From the NCBI RefSeq assembly GCF_900155865.1, contig NZ_LT707006.1:1817685-1881684 (forward strand): a stretch of DNA of 64,000 nucleotides, in the 5' to 3' direction. The translations under genes were made by a program, and so were the position numbers. This document shows positions 63,234-64,000 of the stretch, piece by piece (position 1 is the stretch's first letter; each line of letters opens with the position of its first letter). The notes under the pieces were generated by a model. It was not told the DNA's origin and did not search any database. It saw only the letters and a list, made by a program, of their open reading frames with translations. Source of the stretch: Bacteroides bouchesdurhonensis. GTDB taxonomy: Bacteria; Bacteroidota; Bacteroidia; Bacteroidales; Bacteroidaceae.

Positions 63234-64000
63234 ATGGACTTAACAACAAAAATAAAGAAAAGTGCGTTCTTGTATCATGTTTATTATTATGCGATGTCGG
63301 GACTGGTGAATTTGTATAAACTATTCTTGAACGCAGATCCGAAACTCATCCTTTTTGTATGCTACGGTGGAAGACGCTATTCAGACAGTACAAGGGTGAT
63401 ATACGAAGCGATGCTCAAAGATGAGAGGTTTAAGGACTATACTATTTATTGGGCTTTTACTCATCCTGAAAACTACCCGAACATTCCAAATCGTATAAAT
63501 ATAAATAGCGTGAAGTATTTTAATCTTGCACTACGTGCAAGATGTTGGGTGACAAATGTGATGATTGAGAGAGCTTTGAACTTTAAAGGCATAAAAACAT
63601 ATTACTTCCAAACTACACACGGTATTTTGCCAAAGCTTGATGGAAAGGACGCAATTGGTAATAATTTTAAAACATTGGCGAAAAAGAACATCATTGACTG
63701 TTGCTTGGCCCAGTCAGAATATGAGAGCTTTGTGTATGCAGGGTTGGCTGCTATACCTATTAGAAATATGGCAGTTATTGGTATGCCTAAGAACGATATC
63801 TTTGCACATTATACAGACGAACAAAGAAATGAGTTGAGAAAGATGTTTAAAATACCTGAAGGTAAAAAGGCTATTCTTTATGCTCCTACTTTCAGAGAAG
63901 AAGCAAACTTTAAAGAAGTATTTGATTTTGATGTGAAGGTGTGGGAGTCTGTGTTAGGCGACGATTATGTGCTTCTCTATAGGGCTCATCCTGTTGTTGT
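63234..64000 (+). CDS. CDP-glycerol:glycerophosphate glycerophosphotransferase-like protein (3' end outside window)
   Basis: The open frame from ATG 63234 runs past the window end (255 residues visible). After a short N-terminal hydrophobic part come 'LFVCYGGRRYSDSTRVIYEA', 'TYYFQTTHGILPKLDGKD' (catalytic His of the Tag/TarF family), 'CLAQSEYESFVYAGLA', 'VIGMPKNDIFAHYTDEQR' and 'KKAILYAPTFREEANF'; the last two are strong Glyphos_transf signatures. It should transfer a polyol phosphate from a CDP-polyol to the capsule repeat. This fits the CTP-dependent cytidylyltransferase fusion encoded at 53968. The family is best known from Gram-positive teichoic acid synthesis. Confidence 0.88.
   Translation, partial: MDLTTKIKKSAFLYHVYYYAMSGLVNLYKLFLNADPKLILFVCYGGRRYSDSTRVIYEAMLKDERFKDYTIYWAFTHPENYPNIPNRININSVKYFNLALRARCWVTNVMIERALNFKGIKTYYFQTTHGILPKLDGKDAIGNNFKTLAKKNIIDCCLAQSEYESFVYAGLAAIPIRNMAVIGMPKNDIFAHYTDEQRNELRKMFKIPEGKKAILYAPTFREEANFKEVFDFDVKVWESVLGDDYVLLYRAHPVV

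Noticed and set aside
63637..63837. Plus-strand frame of 66 residues near the right edge
   Set aside because: It is in a different frame inside the real phosphotransferase gene that starts at 63234 and runs off the window.

Overview
The window is chromosomal DNA of a Bacteroides species. The evidence is a SusC/SusD polysaccharide-utilisation locus, promoters with the Bacteroides -7 element TAnnTTTG (often TATCTTTG), a Rho factor with a very long disordered insert, and a UpxY/UpxZ-type capsule locus behind an invertible promoter. The species cannot be fixed from this window alone.

Layout. (1) 1-425: 3' end of a sugar nucleotidyltransferase. (2) 583-12404: ECF sigma/FecR anti-sigma pair, SusC, SusD and four surface lipoproteins (DUF4843, PKD-like, thioredoxin-like, IPT/TIG), closed by a terminator. 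(3) 12611-23083: a second transcription unit with its own promoter, encoding S1 sulfatase, GH20 hexosaminidase, GH2 beta-galactosidase, GH29 fucosidase and a second S1 sulfatase. Regions 2 and 3 together look like a system for importing and desulfating or trimming sulfated, fucosylated host glycans (mucin O-glycan or keratan-like). (4) 23209-42460: mostly conserved genes: MscS channel, EEP nuclease/phosphatase, pepD, an OmpH-like lipoprotein, a DivIC/FtsB-like protein, dnaX, PspC, tRNA-His, CapA-like protein, folD, DUF4886, ffh, MATE transporter, rho, EFR1 ferredoxin and tilS. (5) 42658-64000 (runs off the end): capsule locus with a tyrosine recombinase, invertible promoter, upxY, upxZ, Wza-like exporter, Wzz, CapD-like dehydratase, UDP-sugar dehydrogenase, epimerase, class V aminotransferase, a cytidylyltransferase-oxidoreductase fusion, wecB, Wzy, Wzx, a glycosyltransferase, nitroreductase, pyruvyltransferase, a GINT1-like protein and the start of a CDP-glycerol phosphotransferase.

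The most notable region is 43640-43895. Two perfect 25-bp inverted repeats, 193 bp apart, bound a segment holding one excellent promoter (TTTG-N21-TATCTTTG). In this assembly the promoter points away from upxY, so the capsule is captured in the OFF orientation. Only in this orientation does the upxY-proximal repeat sit inside a 49-nt near-perfect palindrome ending 6 nt before the upxY start codon, which may act as a second, RNA-level block. The neighbouring recombinase has Cys (TGT) where I expect the first catalytic Arg, a change one transition away from CGT, so this switch may be locked or may depend on a recombinase encoded elsewhere.

The second notable point is a teichoic-acid-like cassette in a Gram-negative capsule locus: class V aminotransferase, a cytidylyltransferase fused to a Gfo/Idh/MocA domain in which the usual EKP motif reads ESP, and a CDP-glycerol-type phosphotransferase. 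It may make and transfer an unusual CDP-activated polyol or amino-polyol.
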